51,804 nucleotides of DNA from Sporichthyaceae bacterium (GTDB lineage Bacteria; Actinomycetota; Actinomycetes; Sporichthyales; Sporichthyaceae): contig DATASX010000032.1 of assembly GCA_036269075.1 (NCBI GenBank), positions 1-51,804 of the forward strand. Direction: 5' to 3'. The notes below the pieces were generated by a model, which saw only the letters and a list, made by a program, of their open reading frames with translations, was not told the origin of the DNA and did not search any database. A program made the translations under genes and the position numbers. This document shows positions 33,515 to 41,395 of this stretch, one piece after another. Numbering within the stretch: the first letter of the stretch is position 1; each line of letters begins with the position of its first letter.

Positions 33515-35932
33515 TCAGGTCGGGCGTTCGAGCAGGTCGTGCAGGACGCTGCCGTGCAGCGGCAGCCGGTCGATCGAAACCCCTCTGGGTGACAGTGCGT
33601 CAGAAATTGCGTTGGCCAACGCCACCGGGAAGCTCATCGAGCTGCCCTCGGCGCAGCCCTTCGCACCCAACGGCGTCAACGGCGAGGGGGTGGTGACGTG
33701 GTCGGTGACGAGCGGGAATGTGGCCTCGGCGGAGGTGGGACAGAGGTAGTCCAGGAAAGTGGCCGAGGTCGGCTGGCCGTCCTCGGCGTAGGTGAACTCC
33801 TCGAACAACGCGCCGCCCAGGGCATGGGCGAGCGCCCCGTGGACCTGCCCGTCGAGCAGGGTCTGGTCCAGCACGGTCCCGGAGTCGTGGACGCTGGAGA
33901 CCCGGTCGATCGTGAGCTGGAGCGTCTCCGGGTCGATGTGTACCGCGACCACCTCGGCGACGAATCCGTAGCAGAGGCTGGAGTTTATGGTGTCGTCGAG
34001 CGCCGCCGCCCGGGACTGCGGCGGGGAGAACACGCCCTCCTCGTAGAGCCGCGCCGCGGTGCCCTCGGGCAGCGCGCCCGGATCCCAGTGCACGAGGCCG
34101 GCCGCGTGCCGGAACAGCACCGAGCGCTCAGGATCCGCCGTGCTGCGCACCGTGCCCGCCGCGAGCTCGAGGGAGTCCGGATCGACGTCGAGCAGCACGC
34201 CGGCCGCGGCTCGCAGGGTGGCCGCGATCCGGTCGCAGGCCCCCACCACCGCGCTGGTGACCAGCGGCGCGAAGCGCGAGGAGTAGCTGCCCGAGGTGAC
34301 CGTCCACGGGGTCGTCGCGGTGTCCATCTCGACCACCACGTGCACACCGTCCAGGGGCAGTCCAAGGCGTGCGGCGGCCACCCGACGGGCCGTCGTGGCG
34401 TGGCCCTGGCCCTGCGGCACGCTGCCCAGCAGCACCGTCACGACGCCCTGCACATCGACGCTGACCCGGACGTGCTCGGCCGAGCCGGACTTGTCCCGCC
34501 CCGGCCGGCGTTCCGCGGCGGGGGTGGCCAGGCCGACGTAGCCGATGTTGGTGCCGGACGGGTCGACGACCGTGGCCACCCCGATGCCGTAGTACTCGCC
34601 GCGCCCACGGGCCTGCGCCTGCCGCACCCGAAGCTGGTCCAGATCCGCGCCCTTCACCGCGAGCAGCAGTGCCCGCTCGTAGTCCCCCGAGTCGTAGACC
34701 CCGCCGGTCGGGGTCCGGTAGGGAAAGGCGTCGGCCGGCACCAGGTTGCGTCGGCGCACCTCCACCGCGTCCAGACCGGTGCGCGCGGCCACGGCGTCCA
34801 TCAACCGCTCGAGGCCGAAGTACAACTGTTGGCCGCCGAAGCCCCGGTTCAAGCCGGTGGGCATCGTGTTGCTGACCACGGCGCGGGCCCGGATCTCGAC
34901 CGCCGGGATGCGGTACGCCCCGGTGAGGTTGCCGTAGCACCGGTAGAGGGTGCTGGGCTCGGGTGGACGCAGGTAGGCGCCCACGTTGTCGAGCAGGTCG
35001 GCGCGCAACGCGGTGACCGTCCCGTCGCCGGCCACGGCCGCCTCGAAGCGCATCGAGCGGTCGGCCCCGCAGGAACTGGCCAGCAGGTGCTCGATGCGGT
35101 CCTCGCTCCACCGCACCGGGGTACCGGCATGCCTCGACGCGAGAGCCAGCAGCACAACGTACGGGTAGATCCCGGCCTTGATGCCGAAGCTGCCACCGAT
35201 GTCGGCCGGCACGTGCAGACGTAGGCGGGAAGTCGGAATGCCCAGCGCCGCGGCCATCACCGGCACCATCGTGAACGGGCCGTGGAAATTGGCCCACGCC
35301 TCCACCGCCGGGCCGTCGGCATCCTCACGCCAGTTGGCCACGACCGAGTAGCACTCCATCGGCACCGAGGAGTACCGCGGGAACTCGTACTCCCCGGTGA
35401 CGACGTGCTCGGCCGCGGCGAAGGCCGCCTCGACCTCGCCGAAGCTGAAGGTTCGGTCGGTGGCGAGGTTGGACCCGTTCTCCTCGTGCAGCAGCACGGC
35501 GCCATCGGCCAGCGCCGGGTGCACTCCGACTACGGCGTCGAGCAATTCGTACTCGACCGTGACCAACTCGGCGGCGTCCTCGGCCACGAACCGGTCGGTG
35601 GCCACCACCACGGCGACCGGTTCGCCGACGTACCGGACCTTGTCCGTACCGGTTGGGAAATAAGGCATGTTGGTGCTCACCGACAGCGGGAACGGGCGCA
35701 GCTGTGCCCGGACCTCTTCCGGCCCGATGACCGCGGCGACGCCGGGGTGTCGCCGAGCACATTCGAGATCGACGTCGGTGATGCGGGCGTGCGCGTGGGG
35801 GCTTCGCACGATGGCGGCGACCAGGGTTCCGGGCAACGGGTCCAGGTCGTCGAGAAAGCGGCCCCGGCCGGTGAGCAGCGGCGCGTCCTCCACCCGACTG
35901 GCGATCCAGCTTGCCTGCGCGCGATCAGCCAC
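33515..35932 (-). CDS. Molybdenum subunit of a xanthine-dehydrogenase-family hydroxylase (CoxL-like)
   Basis: About 805 residues. ASRVEDAPLLTGRGRFLDDL opens the aldehyde-oxidase a/b-hammerhead domain. Molybdopterin-binding segments include GGSFGIKAGIYPY, TGLNRGFGGQQLYFGLERLMD and SVPQGQGHATTARRVAA. The catalytic Glu is about residue 762 in GAKGCAEGSSM. It lacks the AYRCSFR loop of form I CO dehydrogenase (and AYRGAGR of form II), so it is not a CO dehydrogenase; hydroxylation of an aromatic or acyl-CoA carbon is more likely. The GTG at 35932 overlaps the ligase stop by 8 bp; an ATG at 35974 would add 14 residues. No cofactor-insertion gene lies nearby. Confidence 0.85.
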   Translation of the reverse strand: MADRAQASWIASRVEDAPLLTGRGRFLDDLDPLPGTLVAAIVRSPHAHARITDVDLECARRHPGVAAVIGPEEVRAQLRPFPLSVSTNMPYFPTGTDKVRYVGEPVAVVVATDRFVAEDAAELVTVEYELLDAVVGVHPALADGAVLLHEENGSNLATDRTFSFGEVEAAFAAAEHVVTGEYEFPRYSSVPMECYSVVANWREDADGPAVEAWANFHGPFTMVPVMAAALGIPTSRLRLHVPADIGGSFGIKAGIYPYVVLLALASRHAGTPVRWSEDRIEHLLASSCGADRSMRFEAAVAGDGTVTALRADLLDNVGAYLRPPEPSTLYRCYGNLTGAYRIPAVEIRARAVVSNTMPTGLNRGFGGQQLYFGLERLMDAVAARTGLDAVEVRRRNLVPADAFPYRTPTGGVYDSGDYERALLLAVKGADLDQLRVRQAQARGRGEYYGIGVATVVDPSGTNIGYVGLATPAAERRPGRDKSGSAEHVRVSVDVQGVVTVLLGSVPQGQGHATTARRVAAARLGLPLDGVHVVVEMDTATTPWTVTSGSYSSRFAPLVTSAVVGACDRIAATLRAAAGVLLDVDPDSLELAAGTVRSTADPERSVLFRHAAGLVHWDPGALPEGTAARLYEEGVFSPPQSRAAALDDTINSSLCYGFVAEVVAVHIDPETLQLTIDRVSSVHDSGTVLDQTLLDGQVHGALAHALGGALFEEFTYAEDGQPTSATFLDYLCPTSAEATFPLVTDHVTTPSPLTPLGAKGCAEGSSMSFPVALANAISDALSPRGVSIDRLPLHGSVLHDLLERPT

Positions 35933-37451
35933 GGCCGACCTCGAGGTCGACCTCGGCGACGGCGTCGTAGTCACCGGCGGTCAGCTTTCGCCGTAGCGTC
36001 TTGCCAACCGCGGAGCGCGGGACGGCGGCGACGATGACGATGCGCTTGGGTCGCTTCAGCGCCGGCAGGCCGCCGCGCTCCCGCACGAATCCGGCCACCT
36101 CGGAAAGCGCTGCGGCCGGATCGACGCCGTCGGCCGGGACGACGAACGCGGTGACCGCGCTGCCCCACCGCTCGTGCGGGAGCCCCACCACGCAGACGTC
36201 CCCGACCGCGGGACACCGGGCCAGCGCGGCCTCGATCTCGTCCGGGTAGATGTTCTCCCCACCGGAGTTGATCATGTCGTCGACCCGGCCCGCGATCCAC
36301 AGGTCGCCCTCGTCGTCCTCGGTGGCGAGGTCACCGGTGTAGTACCAACCCTCGCGGATTGCCTTTGCGTCGGCGTCCGGTCGGTGCCAGTAGCCGCCGA
36401 AGGCCTCCGGGCTGGACATCGAGGCGATGACCTGGCCCTGCTCGCCGGGCTTCACCAGGTGATCCGGGTCGGCGCCGGGTTCCGGTGCGATCAGCCGTAG
36501 ACAACTGAACATGCCCGCGCGACCGGCGCAGCCGGGCTTGCGGATCCCGTCGGGACCGATGCTGAAGGTGTAGATCTCCGTGCTGCCGTAGTGATTGACC
36601 AGCACAGTCGGGCGCAACGCCGCGACGAGCTGATCGGCGAGCATCGGTGCCATCGCGGCGCCGGCGTAGGCGAGGCGGTCCAGGGTGTCGATCGAGTCGA
36701 ACCCGTCCTGATGGAGCAGCGCGTAGTAGAAGGCCGGCACCAGGTACAGCGAGGTGACCTTCTCGTCGTGGATGAGCGCCACCGACTCGGCCGGGTCAAC
36801 CTTCGCCTGCGGCACCCACGTGCCCCCGCACAGCACGCTGGCCAGCAGCGTGCGCAGACCCATGGTGTGGAACATCGGCATCACGCCGAGCACCACCTCG
36901 CCCGGGCGCAGCTGGGTCTGGGCGATCTGGGCGACCGCCGCCGAGTGTTCGGCCCGATGCGAGCGCGGGACGCCCTTGGGCTTCCCGGTGGTGCCGGAGG
37001 TGTACAGCAGCACGCTGATCTCGTCCTCGGGCACCGCGAGGCCGAGCGCGTGGTCCGGCCGGTCGTGGCCGTCGAGCTCCGCGACGTCACGCTGCGGCAC
37101 GCAGGTGCCGGTCTGCTCGGCCGCGGCCGCGGTGCCCTCGTCGGTGACGAGCAGGACTGGTTCCGCGTCGGTGAGGCAGTACGCCAGTTCGGCCGGCCCG
37201 AGGCGGGTGGACAGCGGCACCGAGACGGCGCCGAGCTTCTGGGTGGCCAGGTGCAGGCTGGCCAGCGGCTCGCCGCCGGACAGGCTCAACGCGACCCGGG
37301 CGCCGGGCCCGACGCCGAGGTCGGCCATCCGCCGGGCCAGCCGGTTCGTGTGCGCATCCCACTGCCGGTAGGTCATCCGGGCCCGCCCGCCCACGGCCAT
37401 CCGATTCGGATGTCGCTGCGCGGCCCACGCCAGTGCGGTGACGAGGTCCAA
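35925..37451 (-). CDS. AMP-dependent acyl/aryl-CoA ligase
   Basis: A 508-residue adenylate-forming enzyme. The P-loop LLYTSGTTGKPKGVPRSH is at about 148-165, NHYGSTEIYTFSIG is the adenine-binding motif, YYTGDLATEDDEGDLWIAGRVDDMINSGGENIYP is the hinge, and PRSAVGKTLRRKL carries the catalytic Lys. It resembles medium-chain or aromatic acid ligases. The start appears to be TTG at 37451 with GGGGGTG upstream. It is the first gene of a five-gene operon and should activate the substrate that the molybdenum hydroxylase and hydratase then process. It is divergent from a PadR regulator across a 71-bp gap containing an inverted repeat. Confidence 0.86.
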   Translation of the reverse strand: MDLVTALAWAAQRHPNRMAVGGRARMTYRQWDAHTNRLARRMADLGVGPGARVALSLSGGEPLASLHLATQKLGAVSVPLSTRLGPAELAYCLTDAEPVLLVTDEGTAAAAEQTGTCVPQRDVAELDGHDRPDHALGLAVPEDEISVLLYTSGTTGKPKGVPRSHRAEHSAAVAQIAQTQLRPGEVVLGVMPMFHTMGLRTLLASVLCGGTWVPQAKVDPAESVALIHDEKVTSLYLVPAFYYALLHQDGFDSIDTLDRLAYAGAAMAPMLADQLVAALRPTVLVNHYGSTEIYTFSIGPDGIRKPGCAGRAGMFSCLRLIAPEPGADPDHLVKPGEQGQVIASMSSPEAFGGYWHRPDADAKAIREGWYYTGDLATEDDEGDLWIAGRVDDMINSGGENIYPDEIEAALARCPAVGDVCVVGLPHERWGSAVTAFVVPADGVDPAAALSEVAGFVRERGGLPALKRPKRIVIVAAVPRSAVGKTLRRKLTAGDYDAVAEVDLEVGRG

Positions 37452-37489
37452 CGCATCACCCCCGGGCTCGGCGCCGGTTGATTCGACAG

Positions 37490-37508
37490 ACCATCCAAAT
37501 CAGATGGT
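37490..37508. promoter_or_regulatory. Inverted repeat between ligase and PadR genes
   Basis: ACCATC (37490-37495) and GATGGT (37503-37508) form a 19-bp dyad with a 7-bp spacer. On the minus strand a TACCAT hexamer (37509-37504) overlaps it and could be the -10 of the operon. Location and size suit a PadR-family operator. Confidence 0.5.
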
Positions 37509-37522
37509 ATGGATCCGACTAT

Positions 37523-38074
37523 ATGCTTGGTCACGTGTCGACGGAGCGCCTGTCCCCCATCTCCTACGTGGTGCTCGGGATGATCGGCTTGCGTGGGCCG
37601 TCCACGTCCTACGACCTCAAGCGAGCCGTGAACCGGTCCGTCGGCTACTTCTGGGCCTTCCCGCACGCGGCGCTCTACTCCGAGCCGAGGAGGCTCGCCG
37701 AGCTCGGCCTCCTCGCGTGCGCCGAGGAGCACGACGGCCGTCGGCGTCAGGTCTTCTCGCTGACCGACGCCGGAGCGGCGCGGCTGCGGACCTGGCTGGC
37801 GGCGCCGACGAACGAGCACTTCCAGATGCGTGACATCGCGGAGCTGAAGCTGTTCTTCAACGAGCTCGGCGAACCGGGCAACGTCGCGCGCCTGGCGCGC
37901 GAGCAGATCGCGCAGCACACCGAACGCATCCGCGTGTACGAGGGCATGCGGGACCGGTTCGGCGCCGTCGACGCGGTTGCCCCCCGGATGGTCACCCTCC
38001 GACTGGGCCTGGAGATGGAGCACGCGGCGTTGCGGTTCTGGCAGTCGCTGTACGCCGACCCCGGAGCACCCTGA
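37523..38074 (+). CDS. PadR family regulator
   Basis: About 183 residues. The winged-helix domain is LSPISYVVLGMIGLRGPSTSYDLKRAVNRSVGYFWAFPHAALYSEPRRLAELGLL (about 9-63), followed by the wing HDGRRRQVFSLTDAG and a C-terminal coiled-coil/dimerisation region, as in the PadR/Vir group. The ATG at 37523 or the GTG at 37535 could be used; no clear ribosome-binding site favours either and a TATA-like sequence overlaps 37521-37524. PadR proteins often repress genes for phenolic acid metabolism, which would suit an aryl-CoA pathway. Confidence 0.85.
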   Translation: MLGHVSTERLSPISYVVLGMIGLRGPSTSYDLKRAVNRSVGYFWAFPHAALYSEPRRLAELGLLACAEEHDGRRRQVFSLTDAGAARLRTWLAAPTNEHFQMRDIAELKLFFNELGEPGNVARLAREQIAQHTERIRVYEGMRDRFGAVDAVAPRMVTLRLGLEMEHAALRFWQSLYADPGAP

Positions 38075-38085
38075 GACGACGGAGT

Positions 38086-39006
38086 TCAGTCGGCGCCGGA
38101 GGCCAGTCGGGTCGCGAATGTGTCCGGGTCCGATTCCGCGGGTTCGGTGGTGTCGAGGAAGTCGAGCAGCAGGTCGGTGAACCGGGCGGGCTGATCACTG
38201 TGGGGGAAGTGCCCGGCACCCTCGAACAGTTCGAAGCGGGCGCCGGGCAGGACTTCGGCGGCGGCGTGGCCGTGTGAGACCGGGATCAGTGGGTCGAGTG
38301 ATCCCCAGACGATCAGAGTCGGGATGTCTCCGAGCAGGTAGAGCTTGTCCAGGCCGCTGGCCCGCTGGCCGGATCTGTCGATGACGTTGCGGGCGGCCAG
38401 CACGAAGGCCCGCCGTCGGGCCGCGTCGGACAGCGAGGCGAAGGCCGCGGCGGACTGTTGCAGGGACGGCCTGGCGGCGGGGAAGGACAGCCGCAGGGCA
38501 GCTGAGTGGAGCTTGCCCGCAACGCTGATCACCCGGGGATGGGCCAGCCACGGCAGGACCCATTCCGCCCCGGGCACGGTCGCGGCGCGCAGCAGCGGGT
38601 GCAACTCCGGTCCCAGTCCGCCGCTGCTGATCAGGCCGAGTCGGGCGCAGATGTGCGAGTACTGGTAGGCGAACTGCAACGCGATGCCGCCGCCGAGGGA
38701 ATGCCCGACGACGGTGGCCCGGTGGTGGCCCAGGCGCGCCAGCAGGTCCCGGATTCCGTTCGCGTAGCCGCCCAGGGAGTGATCGGAATGATCCGGGGTC
38801 ACCAGGTCCGGGGCGATGAAGCGATACCCGTGGCGGCGGCGGTCCAGTTCCTCCAGGACCGGCAGCCAGGTGGCCGAATCCCCCGCCAGACCGTGCACCA
38901 GCACCACCACGTGCCGGTCGACACCCGGCATCGGCCGGTCGCCGACCGATTCCAGGAAGCTCACCTGGCCTCGGTGAACGGTCACATCCCGGCGTGCCAC
39001 TTCCAT
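38086..39006 (-). CDS. Alpha/beta hydrolase (paralogue B)
   Basis: A 306-residue protein. VVVLVHGLAGDSATWLPVLEELD is the oxyanion region, APDLVTPDHSDHSLGGYANGIRDLL follows, and VVGHSLGGGIALQFAYQYSHICARLGLISSGGLG is the nucleophile elbow. A late Asp lies in LIVWGSLDPLIPVSHG and His in EGAGHFPHSDQPARFTDLLLDFLDTTEPAESD. The last two segments and the SSGG stretch match paralogue A (29803) closely. The pair flanks the molybdenum hydroxylase operon. Its 3' end is 11 bp from the convergent PadR stop. Ring-cleavage (C-C) hydrolases and thioesterase-like esterases share this fold. Confidence 0.84.
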   Translation of the reverse strand: MEVARRDVTVHRGQVSFLESVGDRPMPGVDRHVVVLVHGLAGDSATWLPVLEELDRRRHGYRFIAPDLVTPDHSDHSLGGYANGIRDLLARLGHHRATVVGHSLGGGIALQFAYQYSHICARLGLISSGGLGPELHPLLRAATVPGAEWVLPWLAHPRVISVAGKLHSAALRLSFPAARPSLQQSAAAFASLSDAARRRAFVLAARNVIDRSGQRASGLDKLYLLGDIPTLIVWGSLDPLIPVSHGHAAAEVLPGARFELFEGAGHFPHSDQPARFTDLLLDFLDTTEPAESDPDTFATRLASGAD

Positions 39007-39094
39007 CGCTCAGCCCCCGCAGCTCGACCCGCCCAGACTAATCCAGATCCTCGCGCTGCCGTCTCGCTGCGGCTGTCCGCGACGCGACGCAGCT

Positions 39095-39742
39095 TCATTT
39101 GGCCAGACCGGATACGAGGTTGATGGAGGCCGCGATGACCACCGCGCCCAGCGGATAGGACAGCAGCGCGTGACGAAGCGCGGTGCGTCTGATGTCGCTG
39201 CGGCCGATGTCGGTGTCCGAGACCTGGAAGGTCATCCCGATCGTGAACGCCAGGTACGCGAAGTCGCTGTAGGAGGGGTCGCCGGGCTGGTTGAAATCGA
39301 TCCCGCCACCGGGCCCGGAATGGAAGATCTGCGCGTACTTCAACGTGAACACGGTGTGCACCAGGGCCCAGGAGATGAACACCGACGCCAACGCGAGCCC
39401 GGCACGGACATACTTCGCGTCACCCGGTGCACTGCCTGCTCCGAACAGGACCGCCCCCACCGCGACAAGGCTCGCCACCGCGGCACCCAGCAGGACCAGG
39501 TCGGCAAGATCGCGACCCGGGTTCTCCCGCTGCGCATGCGCTGCGGTCGCCGCCCCGTCCAGCGGCCACAATGCCGTCCACACCAACACCATGTACACAG
39601 TGGCCAGCACGTCCCAACCGAGCAGTGGAGCCCCGCGCCCGGCTCCCCACGCCGCAGCGCACACCGTCGCCGCGGCTCCCGCGACACAGGACACCAGCAA
39701 CTTGACCCGCGCCGTGGAGGACAGCGCCACTTCGCCACGCAT
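39095..39742 (-). CDS. DUF1345 family membrane protein
   Basis: A 215-residue integral membrane protein with about five hydrophobic helices (LLVSCVAGAAATVCAAAW, VLATVYMVLVWTALWPL, LVLLGAAVASLVAVGAVLF, LALASVFISWALVHTVFTL, ALLSYPLGAVVIAASINLV). It has the conserved block HTVFTLKYAQIFH followed by DFAYLAFTIGMTFQVSDTDI, diagnostic of DUF1345. The function is unknown. It stands alone between the hydrolase and a toxin-antitoxin pair. Confidence 0.82.
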   Translation of the reverse strand: MRGEVALSSTARVKLLVSCVAGAAATVCAAAWGAGRGAPLLGWDVLATVYMVLVWTALWPLDGAATAAHAQRENPGRDLADLVLLGAAVASLVAVGAVLFGAGSAPGDAKYVRAGLALASVFISWALVHTVFTLKYAQIFHSGPGGGIDFNQPGDPSYSDFAYLAFTIGMTFQVSDTDIGRSDIRRTALRHALLSYPLGAVVIAASINLVSGLAK

Positions 39743-39813
39743 GACAGCACCCTGTCACCCACCTTGCTCGGGCAGTCAGCCCGCCCGGCCGGACTGGAAC
39801 TGACGGGCCGTCA

Positions 39814-40215
39814 TCAAGATGGTGAGTCGACGATGAGACCCGCGGCCCTGGCGGCACCGGCCAGTCGGGCGTCGTAGGCGACGAAGCGGGCCAGGTCCTC
39901 CCCCAGCCGCAACGCCGTCGCGAGGTGGATCGCGTCCAGGGAGCGCAGTTCGGGCGGCTGCAACGCTGCGGCATCCTGCAGCAGTGGCGTACTGATGCGG
40001 ATCAGGTCGACCCGGCCCAGCACGGACAGCCCCTTGCGCGCCCCGGTCTCACCGAGTGGCAGTAGTGCGCGCAGTACTTCGGTGCGCGCCAGCGCACTGG
40101 AGACCCACGGACGCCTCCGCCGAAGGAAGTTCCGCAGCGCCGCCGACTCCGGCTCGGCGACCACCAACTTCAGGATCGCCGAGGAATCCAGGTAGGTCGC
40201 CCGTTCACCGCTCAT
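39814..40215 (-). CDS. VapC-type PIN-domain toxin
   Basis: A 133-residue PIN endonuclease. The acidic metal-binding residues are Asp10 (TYLDSSAILKL), Glu46 (ARTEVLRAL), Asp94 (SLDAIHLATAL) and Asp115 (FVAYDARL). VapC toxins cleave tRNA or rRNA when not bound by antitoxin. The ATG at 40215 overlaps the vapB 3' end by 11 bp, the standard layout. Upstream in-frame starts belong to the antitoxin region. Confidence 0.88.
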   Translation of the reverse strand: MSGERATYLDSSAILKLVVAEPESAALRNFLRRRRPWVSSALARTEVLRALLPLGETGARKGLSVLGRVDLIRISTPLLQDAAALQPPELRSLDAIHLATALRLGEDLARFVAYDARLAGAARAAGLIVDSPS

Positions 40216-40474
40216 CGGCTCGCAACCGGGCCAGCACCGCCGAGGGCGACTCCGCACCCTCGACCGAGGCGATCGGCGGCTCGAAGAACTCACTCACCGA
40301 CGCCGGTTCCACCTCGCCCGCCGCACGCAACCGCGCCAACGGCCCGCCCGGCAGCGGCGCCAGCACCGCGACCGGTCGACCCCGGTCGGTGATCTCCACC
40401 GTCTCTCCTGCCTCGACCAAGCGCAGCAACTCACTGGCCCGTTGACGCAACTCCCGCACCCCAACCGACGTCAT
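40205..40474 (-). CDS. VapB-type antitoxin (Phd/YefM-like)
   Basis: An 89-residue antitoxin. Residues 1-45 have the Phd/YefM DNA-binding and dimerisation pattern (VGVRELRQRASELLRLVEAGETVEITDRGRPVAVLAPL). The C-terminal half, with PPIASVEG and AVLARLRADER, would wrap the toxin. Its start codon is covered by a perfect inverted repeat (40473-40492), so autoregulation is probable and the mRNA may be leaderless, because no ribosome-binding site precedes the ATG. Confidence 0.88.
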   Translation of the reverse strand: MTSVGVRELRQRASELLRLVEAGETVEITDRGRPVAVLAPLPGGPLARLRAAGEVEPASVSEFFEPPIASVEGAESPSAVLARLRADER

Positions 40475-40492
40475 GTGCTATTAGTAGCACAT
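40473..40492. promoter_or_regulatory. vapBC operator over the start codon
   Basis: ATGTGCTA (40473-40480) and TAGCACAT (40485-40492) are exact complements around a TTAG spacer. The left arm includes two bases of the vapB ATG (40474-40472). A TACTAA hexamer inside the dyad on the minus strand could serve as the -10. This fits autorepression by the VapBC complex and leaderless translation. Confidence 0.65.
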
Positions 40493-40533
40493 CGGGAGGC
40501 CGTACCGCACCAACCGCTCGGGAATCGATGCTC

Positions 40534-41298
40534 TCAGCCGGTCTGGGCCATGCCGCCGTCGACGAACAACTCGACACCGGTGATGAAGCTCGAGGCAGCA
40601 CCGCAGAGGAAGACTGCCGCTTTGCCTATCTCTCGTGGGTCGGCCAGTCGCCCGATGGGATTGCCTTCGCCCATCTGCATGACCTTCGCATCGACCTGAT
40701 CGGCGCCCGACGCGCCGGCCAGGGCAATCCGCAGGGACGGGGTGTCCACTGCCCCGGGGCTGAGCACGTTGATCCGGACGCCGGAGCCCTTGATGTCCTG
40801 GATCCAGCCCCGGACGAGGGCGCGCACCGCGGCCTTGGCGCCGCTGTAGAGGCTCATCCCGGGCAGGGCCTGCACCGAGGCGGTCGAGCCGATGATGACG
40901 ACGGTTCCGTCGGCGGGCAGCAGTGGCAGTGCCTCCTGAACGGTGAACAGCACGCCTTTGACGTTGACGCCGTAGATGAGATCGAACTGGTCCTCGGTGA
41001 TGCCGCCGAGCGGAGCGCTGTCGCCGACCCCGGCGTTGGCCACCACTGCGTCCACGCGTCCGTGCCTGCGATGTACCTCGCGATACATCTGCGCCATGTG
41101 TGAGCGCTTCGAGACGTCGGCCACGATCCCGGAACTCCTCGGACCGAGCTGAGCGACCGCCGTGTCGAGTCGTTGCTGTTTCAGGTCGGTCAGGACGACC
41201 GTCGCGCCTGCCTCGAGAAACTCCTGGGCGATGCCGAAGCCGACTCCCTGGGCGCCGCCAGTTATGACGGCTACTTCACCTTCCAACGCACCAGTCAT
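40534..41298 (-). CDS. Short-chain dehydrogenase/reductase
   Basis: A 254-residue classical SDR. GGAQGVG is at about 14-20, VVLTDLKQQRL has an Asp after the second strand and suggests NAD(H), ANAGVGDSAPLGG follows, and the active site has Ser (IIGSTASVQ), Tyr and Lys (MSLYSGAKAAV). The C-terminal FITGVELFVDGGMAQTG is standard. It is divergent from a TetR regulator 97 bp away, and alternating operator half-sites lie between them, so it is probably induced when the TetR ligand is present. Confidence 0.87.
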   Translation of the reverse strand: MTGALEGEVAVITGGAQGVGFGIAQEFLEAGATVVLTDLKQQRLDTAVAQLGPRSSGIVADVSKRSHMAQMYREVHRRHGRVDAVVANAGVGDSAPLGGITEDQFDLIYGVNVKGVLFTVQEALPLLPADGTVVIIGSTASVQALPGMSLYSGAKAAVRALVRGWIQDIKGSGVRINVLSPGAVDTPSLRIALAGASGADQVDAKVMQMGEGNPIGRLADPREIGKAAVFLCGAASSFITGVELFVDGGMAQTG

Positions 41299-41335
41299 GC
41301 TGCCCCACCGGGCCCTTCCGGCATGTAATGTATCT

Positions 41336-41375
41336 GGAGAGTGTCTCCGTTTCGACGATACGGAGACAGTCTCCG
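41336..41375. promoter_or_regulatory. Alternating TetR operator half-sites
   Basis: Half-sites GGAGA (41336-41340), TCTCC (41344-41348), GGAGA (41362-41366) and TCTCC (41371-41375) alternate in orientation. The central dyad TGTCTCCGT (41342-41350) / ACGGAGACA (41360-41368) is a perfect 9-bp inverted repeat with a 9-bp spacer. The arrangement between divergent SDR and TetR genes suggests binding of two TetR dimers and control of both genes. Confidence 0.65.
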
Positions 41376-41395
41376 ATTGTCAAAGGGAGGTGGGC

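Noticed and set aside
33515-35932. Form I carbon monoxide dehydrogenase
   Set aside because: The AYRCSFR active-site loop is missing, and the operon includes a CoA ligase and a crotonase.
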